The notes: a model not told the origin generated them from the letters alone. 36,391 bases of DNA from Nemertoderma westbladi (GCA_032718475.1 JAUCBJ010005001.1:1-36391), one strand, 5' to 3'. Counted from the stretch's first letter, positions 1-12,520 are shown. Numbers and translations: made by a program.

Positions 1-221
1 TGGACACTAGAATGGTTGAAGAGATCCAGTTTATTAACAAACGTAGGTCGGTCGTATAAAGAAGGAGTCAGAACAGATGGTATAGAAGTTACGTATTGCG
101 CAATAGTAAACGGTATAACATAGAATTCGTTATCGTAGAGATAAAATAGGAAGAGTTGTAAAATCATCAACCAAGCCACGACCACAGTAAACTTATACAA
201 TCGCCGAGTTAATCGATTCAT
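1..221 (-). CDS. N-terminus of a probable type II membrane protein, partial (runs off the left edge)
   Basis: An ATG at 221-219 opens a reading frame with no stop to base 1 (73 codons). It starts MNRLTRRLYK, a short basic cytoplasmic tail, followed by an uninterrupted hydrophobic stretch of about 20 residues (FTVVVAWLMILQLFLFYLY), then a polar lumenal-looking part with one N-glycosylation sequon (NHS, about residues 69-71). This is the classic layout of a type II signal anchor, as in Golgi glycosyltransferases and carbohydrate sulfotransferases. No catalytic domain lies inside the window, so the enzyme class is not known and the family idea is inference only. It lies on the same strand as the SLC37A4-like gene and downstream of its last visible exon, so it is either the next gene or a gene nested in the last introns. 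It could still be a chance frame, but the organised basic, hydrophobic and sequon pattern argues against that. Confidence 0.45.
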   Translation of the reverse strand, partial: MNRLTRRLYKFTVVVAWLMILQLFLFYLYDNEFYVIPFTIAQYVTSIPSVLTPSLYDRPTFVNKLDLFNHSSV

Positions 222-615
222 ATCACGTATTATTTGTATTTGACATCAATATAATATTTATATTAGTTCTATTTTATAATAATTATAATACTTTTTATAA
301 TATCGGGGAATATACAATATTACACACACCGATCTTTGGGAACTGGCCATAGTATAATTATAAGAGTTTGTTGATGGCTCGCCCCCCCCCTCCTAGTGCG
401 TGACATACTTTATGAACGCCCCCTTATACAAATTCTTGGTCATTTATTGAAAGTTTCAATACAATATGTCTCGTGGGACATTTATTAGCAACTTCCTCAC
501 TGAATCACTTTGTCTCACCAGTTTTCTCATTATGTATTTGTATAAATTTTGAATTAATTTATAAATTAATTTTGAATAAATTTTGAAATTTAATCTTATA
601 GACAATTTTTCTGAG
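222..615. other. AT-rich noncoding stretch left of the 20-bp array
   Basis: No coding frame or splice-bounded exon is seen here. The piece at 372-420 combines a C-run with a gatggctcgcc word and a gcgtgacatactttatgaac word that look like the end of a dispersed repeat, but no second terminus was found, so no element is called. The stretch would contain the core promoter and 5' UTR of the minus-strand membrane-protein start if that gene is real; no clear TATA or initiator can be defended. Confidence 0.3.
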
Positions 616-2080
616 TTTCTGATGGTATATAACACTTTCTGATGGTATATAACACTTTCTGATGGTATATAACACTTTCTGATGGTATATAACACTTTCT
701 GATGGTATATAACACTTTCTGATGGTATATAACACTTTCTGATGGTATATAACACTTTCTGATGGTATATAACACTTTCTGATGGTATATAACACTTTCT
801 GATGGTATATAACACTTTCTGATGGTATATAACACTTTGTGATGGTATATAACACTTTCTGATGGTATATAACACTTTCTGATGGTATATAACACTTTCT
901 GATGGTATATAACACTTTCTGATGGTATATAATACTTTCTGATGGTATATAACACTTTCTGATGGTATATAACACTTTCTGATGGTATATAACACTTTGT
1001 GAAGGTATATAACACTTTGTGATGGTATATAACACTTTCTGATGGTATATAACACTTTCTGATGGTATATAACACTTTCTGATGGTATATAACACTTTCT
1101 GATGGTATATAACACTTTCTGATGGTATATAACACTTTGTGATGGTATATAACACTTTCTGATGGTATATAACACTTTCTGATGGTATATAACACTTTCT
1201 GATGGTATATAACACTTTCTGATGGTATATAACACTTTCTGATGGTATATAACACTTTCTGATGGTATATAACACTTTCTGATGGTATATAACACTTTCT
1301 GATGGTATATAACACTTTCTGATGGTATATAACACTTTCTGATGGTATATAACACTTTCTGATGGTATTATAACACTTTCTGATGGTATATAACACTTTC
1401 TGATGGTATATAACACTTTCTGATGGTATATAACACTTTCTGATGGTATATAACACTTTCTGATGGTATATAACACTTTCTGATGGTATATAACACTTTG
1501 TGATGGTATATAACACTTTCTGATGGTATATAACACTTTCTGATGGTATATAACACTTTCTGATGGTATATAACACTTTCTGATGGTATTATAACACTTT
1601 GTGATGGTATATAACACTTTCTGATGGTATATAACACTTTCTGATGGTATATAACACTTTCTGATGGTATATAACACTTTCTGATGGTATATAACACTTT
1701 CTGATGGTATATAACACTTTCTGATGGTATATAACACTTTCTGATGGTATATAACACTTTCTGATGGTATATAACACTTTCTGATGGTATATAACACTTT
1801 CTGATGGTATTATAACACTTTCTGATGGTATTATAACACTTTCTGATGGTATTATAACACTTTCTGATGGTATATAACACTTTCTGATGGTATATAACAC
1901 TTTCTGATGGTATATAACACTTTCTGATGGTATATAACACTTTCTGATGGTATATAACACTTTCTGATGGTATATAACACTTTCTGATGGTATATAACAC
2001 TTTCTGATGGTATATAACACTTTCTGATGGTATATAACACTTTCTGATGATATATAACACTTTCTGATGGTATATAACAC
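616..2080. repeat. 20-bp minisatellite, 73 units
   Basis: The unit tgatggtatataacactttc is repeated without interruption over 1,465 bp. That is exactly 73 units of 20 bp plus five units lengthened by one T (gtattataacac, near 1367, 1588, 1810, 1831 and 1852). Sporadic substitutions include ctttgt for ctttct in several units and one aatact at about 931. The right edge breaks cleanly into tatggcctaggcgag. Because the unit has no stop in any minus-strand frame, long artificial frames (KVLYTIRKCYIPSESVIYHQ) can be read through it. The array lies downstream of the last recognised SLC37A4-like exon, probably in an intron of that gene. Confidence 0.97.
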
Positions 2081-2353
2081 TATGGCCTAGGCGAGAGACC
2101 TGGTAGCCATCCAGGTCGACCAATTGCTGCTACTTTACCATTCTTAATCGCATTTTAGCGTTTTTTTTTGACATTCCAGGTTAATTTTGGTAATTTTTTT
2201 TCTTGCAGGTGCAAACATTTTAACTGTCCCCAGCTCTCCAAAATCTCCTCTATTATTTGCGCTCTATATACCGCGTGAGATTTGACAAATTTGTGCCAAA
2301 GTTATTAACTTTTGAACATTTCTAACCCATTTATCTAATTTTTTGTACAATGA
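2081..2353. other. Unique sequence between the 20-bp and 12-bp arrays
   Basis: AT-rich sequence with no convincing exon on either strand. It was inspected on the minus strand for the missing terminal SLC37A4 exons (the conserved stretch after transmembrane segment 8) and nothing resembling them is present. Confidence 0.4.
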
Positions 2354-2464
2354 ACCAGGTAGAGTACCAGGTAGAGTACCAGGTAGAGTACCAGGTAGAG
2401 TACCAGGTAGAGTACCAGGTAGAGTACCAGGTAGAGTACCAGGGTAGAGTACCAGGTAGAGTAC
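2354..2464. repeat. 12-bp minisatellite, about nine units
   Basis: The unit gtagagtaccag is repeated about nine times, with one unit carrying an extra G (accagggtagag, about 2440). The 12-bp period gives an apparent VEYQ repeat on the plus strand and LPGT / WYST repeats on the minus strand. It is 160 bp downstream of the donor site of the 2623-2847 exon, so it lies in an intron or in the 3' part of the gene. Confidence 0.95.
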
Positions 2465-2622
2465 ACGCATTGGGTATAGAAACTGGTGGGTTAGGTTCGG
2501 GTTCCTGGCACAGACACAAAGGACATTTTATTTTGTCATGTAAAACCCTAATCCTAAGTGACAACAATCTAAGAAATTTAGAGGAATTTTTGGCATAAAT
2601 TTAGTAACAAAAAACAACTAAC

Positions 2623-2847
2623 GATGTAGGTTATCTGGTGTGAGACGAAGACCAGCGTGTGAAGGGAAACCAAACAAATGAACAAACAACCAATCATAAC
2701 GCGCAACCGAGGGCTGCCGTAGTTACTAGGAGCTGCCATGGCAACCAATTTATCGCTGAGGAACCCGCCTGCCAGACTCCCGAAGAGACCCCCGAACTCT
2801 GTGGCGCTTAGGAAACTGCTGGCGACCACCGGCTCCAGACCTAGTTC
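2623..2847 (-). CDS. SLC37A4: SLC37A4-like glucose-6-phosphate exchanger, internal exon (second-half MFS loop)
   Basis: This exon is 225 bp, exactly 75 codons, entering and leaving in phase 0. The 3' splice site is tgtgtctgttgcag ending at 2848; the donor gttagt starts at 2622. The peptide begins ELGLEPVVASSFLSATEFGG and continues through the MFS motif A-like loop GGFLSDKLVA and then SNYGSPRLR, which align with the vertebrate G6PT stretch containing SALEVGGL, GYLSD and SNYGNPR. The product (family knowledge) exchanges glucose-6-phosphate for inorganic phosphate across the ER membrane and works with glucose-6-phosphatase. It follows the 2942-3117 exon after a 94-bp intron. Reading past the donor adds a short unrelated tail to a stop at about 2578, which I take to be intron. 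The assignment to SLC37A4 rather than another SLC37 member rests on residue similarity recalled from the family. Confidence 0.9.
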
Positions 2848-2941
2848 CTGCAACAGACACACATTTATTGGAATACATTTAACACTTTTACTAGACCTAC
2901 TAAACAACTGAGTCCCGGAGATTACTGAGCTGCTAACTAAC

Positions 2942-3117
2942 TTCTATAAGGAAGAGTTGACCCCAATCGCAAGATGCGGTTTTCACGGAATAAACGACGA
3001 AATATATGCCACACAGACTCCATAGGAAAGGGTCACCTAGCAACGCCCTGGCTGAGAAAGAACTGGAGCCCGAGTCGGTGGATGGTGACTTCTTAGGTGT
3101 GTGACTCACTTCGTGTC
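2942..3117 (-). CDS. SLC37A4: SLC37A4-like glucose-6-phosphate exchanger, internal exon (central loop and next membrane span)
   Basis: This 176-bp exon has acceptor gttttcccag just upstream (AG at 3119-3118) and donor gttagt starting at 2941. It completes the glycine codon split by the preceding intron (phase 1), then encodes 58 codons and ends in phase 0. The first part, HEVSHTPKKSPSTDSGSSSF, is the variable hydrophilic central loop of an MFS carrier. The second part, FLWSLCGIYFVVYSVKTASC followed by DWGQLFLIE, matches the conserved G6PT segment with YLWVLS, GVKTCCTDWGQFFLI. It is too fragmented for a simple open-frame search and was found by splice-phase reading. The flanking introns are only 149 bp and 94 bp, a compact cluster in contrast with the 9-kb intron upstream. 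Confidence 0.88.
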
Positions 3118-3266
3118 CTGGGAAAACATAAAACTAGTTAGTATTATTATTATTATACACGGCGCAGTGAATAAAATAAAGTAGTTTATTTACCTTCTCG
3201 CCCCACTTGTTACCTAGCTCGCTATGCTCGACCGGTACTATTTAATATCAAATAAACATAACTCAC

Positions 3267-3468
3267 CGCAATCTGATGGTTTATCCTTGATTAAAAAGAA
3301 GCTGAGCGTCGCCAAGCCAACAGCGACGCAACCAGCGCCGGACATTGTGCTCCTCCAACCGTAGACCCCAGACAGACTGGAGGCCAGCAAAGGGCCTGCG
3401 GTACCGGCAACATTCATCGAAGTGCTGAGAACAGACCAATAGGTACCCAGTTCATAGGGGGCGTACCA
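3267..3468 (-). CDS. SLC37A4: SLC37A4-like glucose-6-phosphate exchanger, internal exon (membrane segments 4-5 region)
   Basis: This 202-bp exon (67 codons plus one base) has acceptor attatcttacag ending at 3469 and donor gtgagt starting at 3266. The peptide starts WYAPYELGTYWSVLSTSMN, followed by VAGTAGPLLA, GWRSTM and FFLIKDKPSDC. It aligns with the vertebrate G6PT region WFEPSQFGTWWAILSTSMN, GPILA, YSWRSTLAL and NEPADVG. The SMN and WRS signatures are shared across the SLC37 and bacterial UhpT/GlpT organophosphate:phosphate antiporter group. It connects in phase 0 to the exon at 12639-12871 across a 9,170-bp intron filled by the 19-bp satellite, and in phase 1 to the 2942-3117 exon. The fit of splice phases over four exons makes chance similarity very unlikely. 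Confidence 0.92.
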
Positions 3469-3550
3469 CTGTAAGATAATGACATATACATACAGGTAGG
3501 CCTACCCTTTATGTAATTTCGGACGCTATAATTTAATTCACTACCCTCTA

Positions 3551-6500
3551 TATACCAAGGGCAACTCTCAGTACCAAAGACAACTATCTGTACCAAATAC
3601 AACTATCTGTACCAAATACAACTATCTGTACCAAAGACAACTATCTGTACCAAATACAACTATCTGTACCAAATACAACTATCTGTGCCAAAGACAACTA
3701 TCTGTACCAAAGACAACTATCTGTACCAAAGACAACTATCTGTACCAAAGACAACTATCTGTACCAAAGACAACTATCTGTACCAAAGACAACTATCTGT
3801 ACCAAATGACAACTATCTGTACCAAAGACAACTATCTGTACCAAAGACAACTATCTGTACCAAAGACAACTATCTGTACCAAAGACAACTATCTGTACCA
3901 AAGACAACTATCTGTACCAAATACAACTATCTGTCTGTACCAAAGACAACTATCTGTACGAAATACAACTATCTGTGCCAAAGACAACTATCTGTACCAA
4001 AGACAACTATCTGTACCAAAGACAACTATCTGTACCAAATACAACTATCTGTACCAAAGACAACTATCTGTACCAAAGACAACTATCTGTACCAAAGACA
4101 ACTATCTGTACCAAAGACAACTATCTGTACCAAAGACAACTATCTGTACCAAAGACAACTATCTGTACCAAAGACAACTATCTGTACCAAAGACAACTAT
4201 CTGTACCAAAGACAACTATCTGTACCAAAGACAACTATCTGTACCAAAGACAACTATCTGTACCAAAGACAACTATCTGTACCAAAGACAACTATCTGTA
4301 CCAAAGACAACTATCTGTACCAAAGACAACTATCTGTACCAAAGACAACTATCTGTACCAAAGACAACTATCTGTACCAAAGACAACTATCTGTACCAAA
4401 GACAACTATCTGTACCAAAGACAACTATCTGTACCAAAGACAACTATCTGTACCAAAGACAACTATCTGTACCAAAGACAACTATCTGTACCAAAGACAA
4501 CTATCTGTACCAAAGACAACTATCTGTACCAAAGACAACTATCTGTACCAAAGACAACTATCTGTCTGTACCAAAGACAACTATCTGTACCAAAGACAAC
4601 TATCTGTACCAAAGACAACTATCTGTACCAAAGACAACTATCTGTACCAAAGACAACTATCTGTACCAAAGACAACTATCTGTACCAAAGACAACTATCT
4701 GTACCAAAGACAACTATCTGTACCAAAGACAACTATCTGTACCAAAGACAACTATCTGTAACAAAGACAACTATCTGTACCAAAGACAACTATCTGTACC
4801 AAAGACAACTATCTGTACCAAAGACAACTATCTGTACCAAAGACAACTATCTGTACCAAAGACAACTATCTGTACCAAAGACAACTATCTGTACCAAAGA
4901 CAACTATCTGTACCAAAGACAACTATCTGTACCAAAGACAACTATCTGTACCAAAGACAACTATCTGTACCAAAGACAACTATCTGTACCAAGGACAACT
5001 ATCTGTACCAAAGACAACTATCTGTACCAAGGACAACTATCTGTACCAAAGACAACTATCTGTACCAAAGACAACTATCTGTACCAAAGACAACTATCTG
5101 TACCAAAGACAACTATCTGTACCAAGGACAACTATCTGTACCAAAGACAACTATCTGTACCAAAGACAACTATCTGTAACAAAGACAACTATCTGTACCA
5201 AAGACAACTATCTGTATTCTGTACCAAAGACAACTATCTGTACCAAAGACAACTATCTGTACCAAAGACAACTATCTGTACCAAAGACAACTATCTGTAC
5301 CAAAGACAACTATCTGTACCAAAGACAACTATCTGTGCCAAAGACAACTATCTGTACCAAAGACAACTATCTGTACCAAAGACAACTATCTGTACCAAGG
5401 ACAACTATCTGTACCAAAGACAACTATCTGTACCAAGGACAACTTTCTGTACCAAAGACAACTATCTGTACCAAAGACAACTATCTGTACCAAAGACAAC
5501 TATCTGTACCAAGGACAACTATCTGTACCAAAGACAACTATCTGTACCAAAGACAACTATCTGTACCAAAGACAACTATCTGTACCAAAGACAACTATCT
5601 GTACCAAAGACAACTATCTGTACCAAAGACAACTATCTGTACCAAGGACAACTATCTGTACCAAAGACAACTATCTGTACCAGAGACAACTATCTGTACC
5701 AAAGACAACTATCTGTACCAAAGACAACTATCTGTACCAAAGACAACTATCTGTACCAAGGACAACTATCTGTACCAAAGACAACTATCTGTACCAAAGA
5801 CAACTATCTGTACCAAAGACAACTATCTGTACCAAGGACAACTATCTGTACCAAGGACAACATTATACACCAAGGATAACTATCTGTACCAAAGACAACT
5901 ATCTGTACCAAGGACAACTATCTGTAACAAAAACAACTATCAGTACCAAAGACAACTATCTGTAACAAAGACAACTATCTGTACCAAGGATAACTATCTG
6001 TACCAAAGACAACTATCTGTACCAAGGACAACTATCCGTACCAAAGACAACTATCTGTACCAAAGACAACTATCTGTACCAAGGACAATTCTCTGTACCA
6101 AAGACAACTATCTGTAACAAAGACAACTATCTGTACCAAGGATAACTATCTGTACCAAAGACAACTATCTGTACCAAATACAACTATCTGTACCAAAGAC
6201 AACTATATGTACCAAAGACAACTATCTGTCTGTACCAAAGACAACTATCTGTACCAAAGACAACTATCTGTACCAAAGACAACTATCTGTACCAAGGACA
6301 ACTATCTGTACCAAAGACAACTATATGTACCAAAGACAACTATCTGTACCAAAGACAACTATCTGTACCAAAGACAACTATCTGTACTGTACCAAAGACA
6401 ACTATCTGTACCAAAGACAACTATCTGTACCAAGGACAACTATCTGTACCAAAGACAACTATCTGTACCAAAGACAACTATCTGTACCAAGGACAATTCT

Positions 6501-9500
6501 CTGTACCAAAGACAACTATCTGTACCAAGGACAACTATCTGTACCAAAGACAACTATCTGTACCAAAGACAACTATCTGTACCAAGGACAATTCTCTGTA
6601 CCAAAGACAACTATCTGTAACAAAGACACCAACTATCTGTACCAAGGATAACTATCTGTACCAAAGACAACTATCTGTACCAAGGACAACTATCTGTACC
6701 AAAGACAACTATATGTACCAAAGACAACTATCTGTACCAAAGACAACTATCTGTACCAAGGACAACTTTCTGTACCAACGACAACTATCTGTACCAAAGA
6801 CAATTATCTGTACCAAAGACAAACCAAAGACAATTATCTGTACCAAAGACAACTATCTGTACCAAAGACAACTATCTGTACCAAAGACAACTATCTGTGC
6901 CAAAGACAATTATCTGTACCAAAGACAACTATCTGTACCAAAGACAACTATCTGTACCAAAGACAACTATCTGTACCAAAGACAACTATCTGTACCAAAT
7001 ACAACTATCTGTCTGTACCAAAGACAACTATCTGTAAGAAATACAACTATCTGTGCCAAAGACAACTATCTGTACCAAAGACAACTATCTGTACCAAAGA
7101 CAACTATCTGTACCAAAGATAACTATCTGCACCAAGGACAACTATCTGTACCAAAGACAACTATCTGTACCAAAGACAACTCTCTGTACAAAAGACAACT
7201 ATCTGTACCAAGGACAACTATCTGTACCAAAGACAACTATCTGTACCAAAGACAACTATTTGTACCAAAGACAACTATCGGTACCAAAGACAACTATCTG
7301 TACCAAAGACAACTATCTGTACCAAAGACAACTATCTGTACCAAGGACAACTATCTGTACCAAGGACAACATTATACACCAAGGATAACTATCTGTACCA
7401 AAGACAACTATCTGTACCAAGGACAACTATCTGTACCAAGGACAACTATCTGTACCAAAGACAACTATCTGTACCAAAGACAACTATCTGTACCAAGGAC
7501 AACTATCTGTACCAAAGACAACTATCTGTACCAAAGACAACTCTCTGTACAAAAGACAACTATCTGTACCAAGGACAACTATCTGCACCAAAGCCAACTA
7601 TCTGTACCAAAGACAACTATCTGTACCAAAGACAACTATCTGTACCAAAGACAACTATCTGTACCAAAGACAACTATCTGTACCAAGGACAACTATCTGT
7701 ACCAAGGACAACATTATACACCAAGGATAACTATCTGTACCAAAGACAACTATCTGTACCAAGAACAACTATCTGTAACAAAGACAACTATCAGTACCAA
7801 AGACAACTATCTGTAACAAAGACAACTATCTGTACCAAGGATAACTATCTGTACCAAAGACAACTATCTGTACCAAGGACAACTATCCGTACCAAAGACA
7901 ACTATCTGTACCAAAGACAACTATCTGTACCAAGGACAATTCTCTGTACCAAAGACAACTATCTGTAACAAAGACAACTATCTGTACCAAGGATAACTAT
8001 CTGTACCAAAGACAACTATCTGTACCAATGACAACTATCTGTACCAAAGACAACTATATGTACCAAAGACAACTATCTGTACCAAAGACAACTATCTGTA
8101 CCAAAGACAACTATCTGTACCAAAGACAACTATCTGTACCAAAGACAACTATCTGTACCAAGGACAACTATCTGTACCAAAGACAACTATCTGTACCAAA
8201 GACAACTATCTGTACCAAGGACAATTCTCTGTACCAAAGACAACTATCTGTAACAAAGACAACTATCTGTACCAAGGATAACTATCTGTACCAAAGACAA
8301 CTATCTGTACCAAGGACAACTATCTGTACCCAAGACAACTATATGTACCAAAGACAACTATCTGTACCAAAGACAACTATCTGTACCAAAGACAACTATC
8401 TGTACCAACGACAACTATCTGTACCAAAGACAATTATCTGTACCAAAGACAACTATCTGTACCAAAGACAACTATCTGTACCAAAGACAACTATCTGTAC
8501 CAAATACAACTATCTGTCTGTACCAAAGACAACTATCTGTAAGAAATACAACTATCTGTGCCAAAGACAACTATCTGTACCAAAGACAACTATCTGTACC
8601 AAAGACAACTATCTGTACCAAAGATAACTATCTGCACCAAGGACAACTATCTGTACCAAAGACAACTATCTGTACCAAAGACAACTCTCTGTACAAAAGA
8701 CAACTATCTGTACCAAGGACAACTATCTGTACCAAAGACAACTATCTGTACCAAAGACAACTATTTGTACCAAAGACAACTATCGGTACCAAAGACAACT
8801 ATCTGTACCAAAGACAACTATCTGTACCAAAGACAACTATCTGTACCAAGGACAACTATCTGTACCAAGGACAACATTATACACCAAGGATAACTATCTG
8901 TACCAAAGACAACTATCTGTACCAAGGACAACTATCTGTACCAAGGACAACTATCTGTACCAAAGACAACTATCTGTACCAAAGACAACTATCTGTACCA
9001 AGGACAACTATCTGTACCAAAGACAACTATCTGTACCAAAGACAACTCTCTGTACAAAAGACAACTATCTGTACCAAGGACAACTATCTGCACCAAAGCC
9101 AACTATCTGTACCAAAGACAACTATCTGTACCAAAGACAACTATCTGTACCAAAGACAACTATCTGTACCAAAGACAACTATCTGTACCAAGGACAACTA
9201 TCTGTACCAAGGACAACATTATACACCAAGGATAACTATCTGTACCAAAGACAACTATCTGTACCAAGAACAACTATCTGTAACAAAGACAACTATCAGT
9301 ACCAAAGACAACTATCTGTAACAAAGACAACTATCTGTACCAAGGATAACTATCTGTACCAAAGACAACTATCTGTACCAAGGACAACTATCCGTACCAA
9401 AGACAACTATCTGTACCAAAGACAACTATCTGTACCAAGGACAATTCTCTGTACCAAAGACAACTATCTGTAACAAAGACAACTATCTGTACCAAGGATA

Positions 9501-12500
9501 ACTATCTGTACCAAAGACAACTATCTGTACCAATGACAACTATCTGTACCAAAGACAACTATATGTACCAAAGACAACTATCTGTACCAAAGACAACTAT
9601 CTGTACCAAAGACAACTATCTGTACCAAAGACAACTATCTGTACCAAAGACAACTATCTGTACCAAGGACAACTATCTGTACCAAAGACAACTATCTGTA
9701 CCAAAGACAACTATCTGTACCAAGGACAATTCTCTGTACCAAAGACAACTATCTGTAACAAAGACAACTATCTGTACCAAGGATAACTATCTGTACCAAA
9801 GACAACTATCTGTACCAAGGACAACTATCTGTACCCAAGACAACTATATGTACCAAAGACAACTATCTGTACCAAAGACAACTATCTGTACCAAAGACAA
9901 CTATCTGTACCAACGACAACTATCTGTACCAAAGACAATTATCTGTACCAAAGACAACTATCTGTACCAAAGACAACTATCTGTACCAAAGACAACTATC
10001 TGTACCAAAGACAACTATCTGTACCAAAGACAACTATCTGTACCAAAGACAACTATCTGTACCAAGGACAACTATCTGTACCAAGGACAACATTATACAC
10101 CAAGGATAACTATCTGTACCAAAGACAACTATCTGTACCAAGAACAACTATCTGTAACAAAGACAACTATCAGTACCAAAGACAACTATCTGTAAAAAAG
10201 ACAACTATCTGTACCAAGGATAACTATCTGTACCATAGACAACTATCTGTACCAAGGACAACTATCCGTACCAAAGACAACTATCTGTACCAAAGACAAC
10301 TATCTGTACCAAGGACAATTCTCTGTACCAAAGACAACTATCTGTAACAAAGACAACTATCTGTACCAAGGATAACTATCTGTACCAAAGACAACTATCT
10401 GTACCAATGACAACTATCTGTACCAAAGACAACTATATGTACCAAAGACAACTATCTGTACCAAAGACAACTATCTGTACCAAAGACAACTATCTGTACC
10501 AAAGACAACTATCTGTACCAAAGACAACTATCTGTACCAAGGACAACTATCTGTACCAAAGACAACTATCTGTACCAAAGACAACTATCTGTACCAAGGA
10601 CAATTCTCTGTACCAAAGACAACTATCTGTAACAAAGACAACTATCTGTACCAAGGATAACTATCTGTACCAAAGACAACTATCTGTACCAAGGACAACT
10701 ATCTGTACCCAAGACAACTATATGTACCAAAGACAACTATCTGTACCAAAGACAACTATCTGTACCAAAGACAACTATCTGTACCAACGACAACTATCTG
10801 TACCAAAGACAATTATCTGTACCAAAGACAACTATCTGTACCAAAGACAACTATCTGTACCAAAGACAACTATCTGTACCAAAGACAACTATCTTTACCA
10901 AAGACAACTATCTGTACCACGGACTACTTTCTGTACCACGGACAACTTTCTGTACCAAAGAAAACTATCTGTACCAAGGACAACTTTATATACCAAAGAC
11001 AACTTTCTATACAAAGGACAACATCCTATACCAAGGATAACTATCTGTACCAAGGACAACTTTCTGTACCAAAGAAAACTATCTGTACCAAGGACAACTT
11101 TCTGGACCAAAGAAAACTATCTGCACCAAGGACAACTTTATATACCAAGGACAACTTCATATACCAAGGACAACTTTATGTACCAAAGACAACTATCTAT
11201 ACCACAGATAACTTTCTAAACCATGGACAACATTCTATACCAAAGACAACTTTCTCTACAAAGGACAACATCCTATACCAAGGATAACTATATGTACCAA
11301 GGACAACATCCTATACCAAGGACAACTATATATCTGTACCAAAGACAAATATCTGTACCAAGAACAACTTTATGTACCAAATACAACTATATATCTGTAC
11401 CAAGGACAACTCTCTGTATACCAAAGACAACTATCTGTACCAAAGGACAAATTCTATACCAAAGACAACTATCTGCACCAAAGAAAATATTCTGTACCAA
11501 GGATAACTATCCGTACCAAGGACAACTTTCTGTACCAAATACAACTATATATTTGTACCAAGGACAACTCTCTGTATACCAAAAACAACTATCTGTACCA
11601 AAGGACAACTTTCTGTACCAAAGACAACTATCTGCACCAAACAAAATATTATGTACCAAGGATAACTATCCGTACCAAGGACAACTTTCTGTACCAAATA
11701 CAACAATATATGTACCAAGGACAACTCTCTGTATAACAAAGACAACTATCTGTACCAAAGGACAACTTTCTATACCAAAGAAAGAAAACTTTCTAAACCA
11801 AGGACAATTTTATGTACAAGTACAACTTTCTGTACCAGACAACTTTATGTAGCAAAGACAACTTTCTGTACCACGGACAACTTTATATACCAATGACAAC
11901 TTTTTGCACCAAGGACAACTATCTTTACCAAAGACAACTATCTGTACCAAGGACAACTTTCTGTACCAAAGACAACTATCTGTACCAAAGATAACTTTCT
12001 AAACCACGGACAACTTTCTATACCAAAGACAACTTTCTCTACAAAGGACAACATCCTATACCGGTACTAAGGATAATTATATGTACCAAGGACAATATCC
12101 TATACCAAGGACAACTATATATCTGTACCAAAGACAACTATCTGTACCAAAGACAACTTTCTGTGCCAAAGACAACTTTCTAAACCAAGGACAATTTTCT
12201 GTACCAAGTACAACTTTCTGTACCAAAGACAACTTTATATACCAAAGACAACATTCTGTACCACGGACAACTTTCTATACCAATGACAACTATCTTTACC
12301 ATGGAAACTTTCAATATCACTAAGGGCAATTCTCAGTACCAAAGACAACGTTGTGTACCATGTACCAAGGACTACTTTCTGTACCACGGACAACTTTCTG
12401 TACCAAGGACAACTTTCTATACAAAGGACAACTTTCTGTACCAAGGACAACTTTCTATACCAAGGACAACTTTCTATACCACGGACAACTTTCTATACCA

Positions 12501-12520
12501 AAGGCAACTTTCTGTACTAT
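3551..12520. repeat. Giant 19-bp minisatellite (about 9 kb, roughly 470 units) filling an SLC37A4-like intron
   Basis: The consensus unit is taccaaagacaactatctg. From about 3,680 to 5,000 units are nearly identical. From 5,000 to 7,000 the variants accaagg, accaaat and gtaacaaag appear. From about 7,000 to 10,870 there are higher-order duplications (shifts of 1,505 and about 875 bp). From 10,900 to 12,520 the units are diverged, mostly of the type ctttctgtaccaaggacaac. Occasional units are shortened or lengthened (ctgtctgtacc, aaagacaaaccaaagac). The period is not a multiple of three but the plus-strand consensus lacks stops, so artificial frames up to 634 codons (TKDNYLYQRQLSVPKTTIC) can be read through it. 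The array fills about 98% of the intron between SLC37A4-like exons 12639-12871 and 3267-3468. Confidence 0.98.

Noticed and set aside
456-2123. Long minus-strand frames of KVLYTIRKCYIPSESVIYHQ type
   Set aside because: Three overlapping frames are open at once because the 20-bp unit contains no minus-strand stop; this is a satellite and not a protein.
2331-2598. VEYQ / LPGT repeat frames over the 12-bp array
   Set aside because: The array explains the pattern on both strands; there is no homology outside the repeat.
2578-2622. C-terminal extension of the SLC37A4 exon to the stop at 2578
   Set aside because: The extra 14 codons do not resemble the family and follow a gttagt donor identical to others in the gene; read as intron.
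3414-3602. 62-codon minus-strand frame ending NWVPIGLFSALR
   Set aside because: It is an out-of-frame shadow of the start of the 3267-3468 exon plus satellite sequence.
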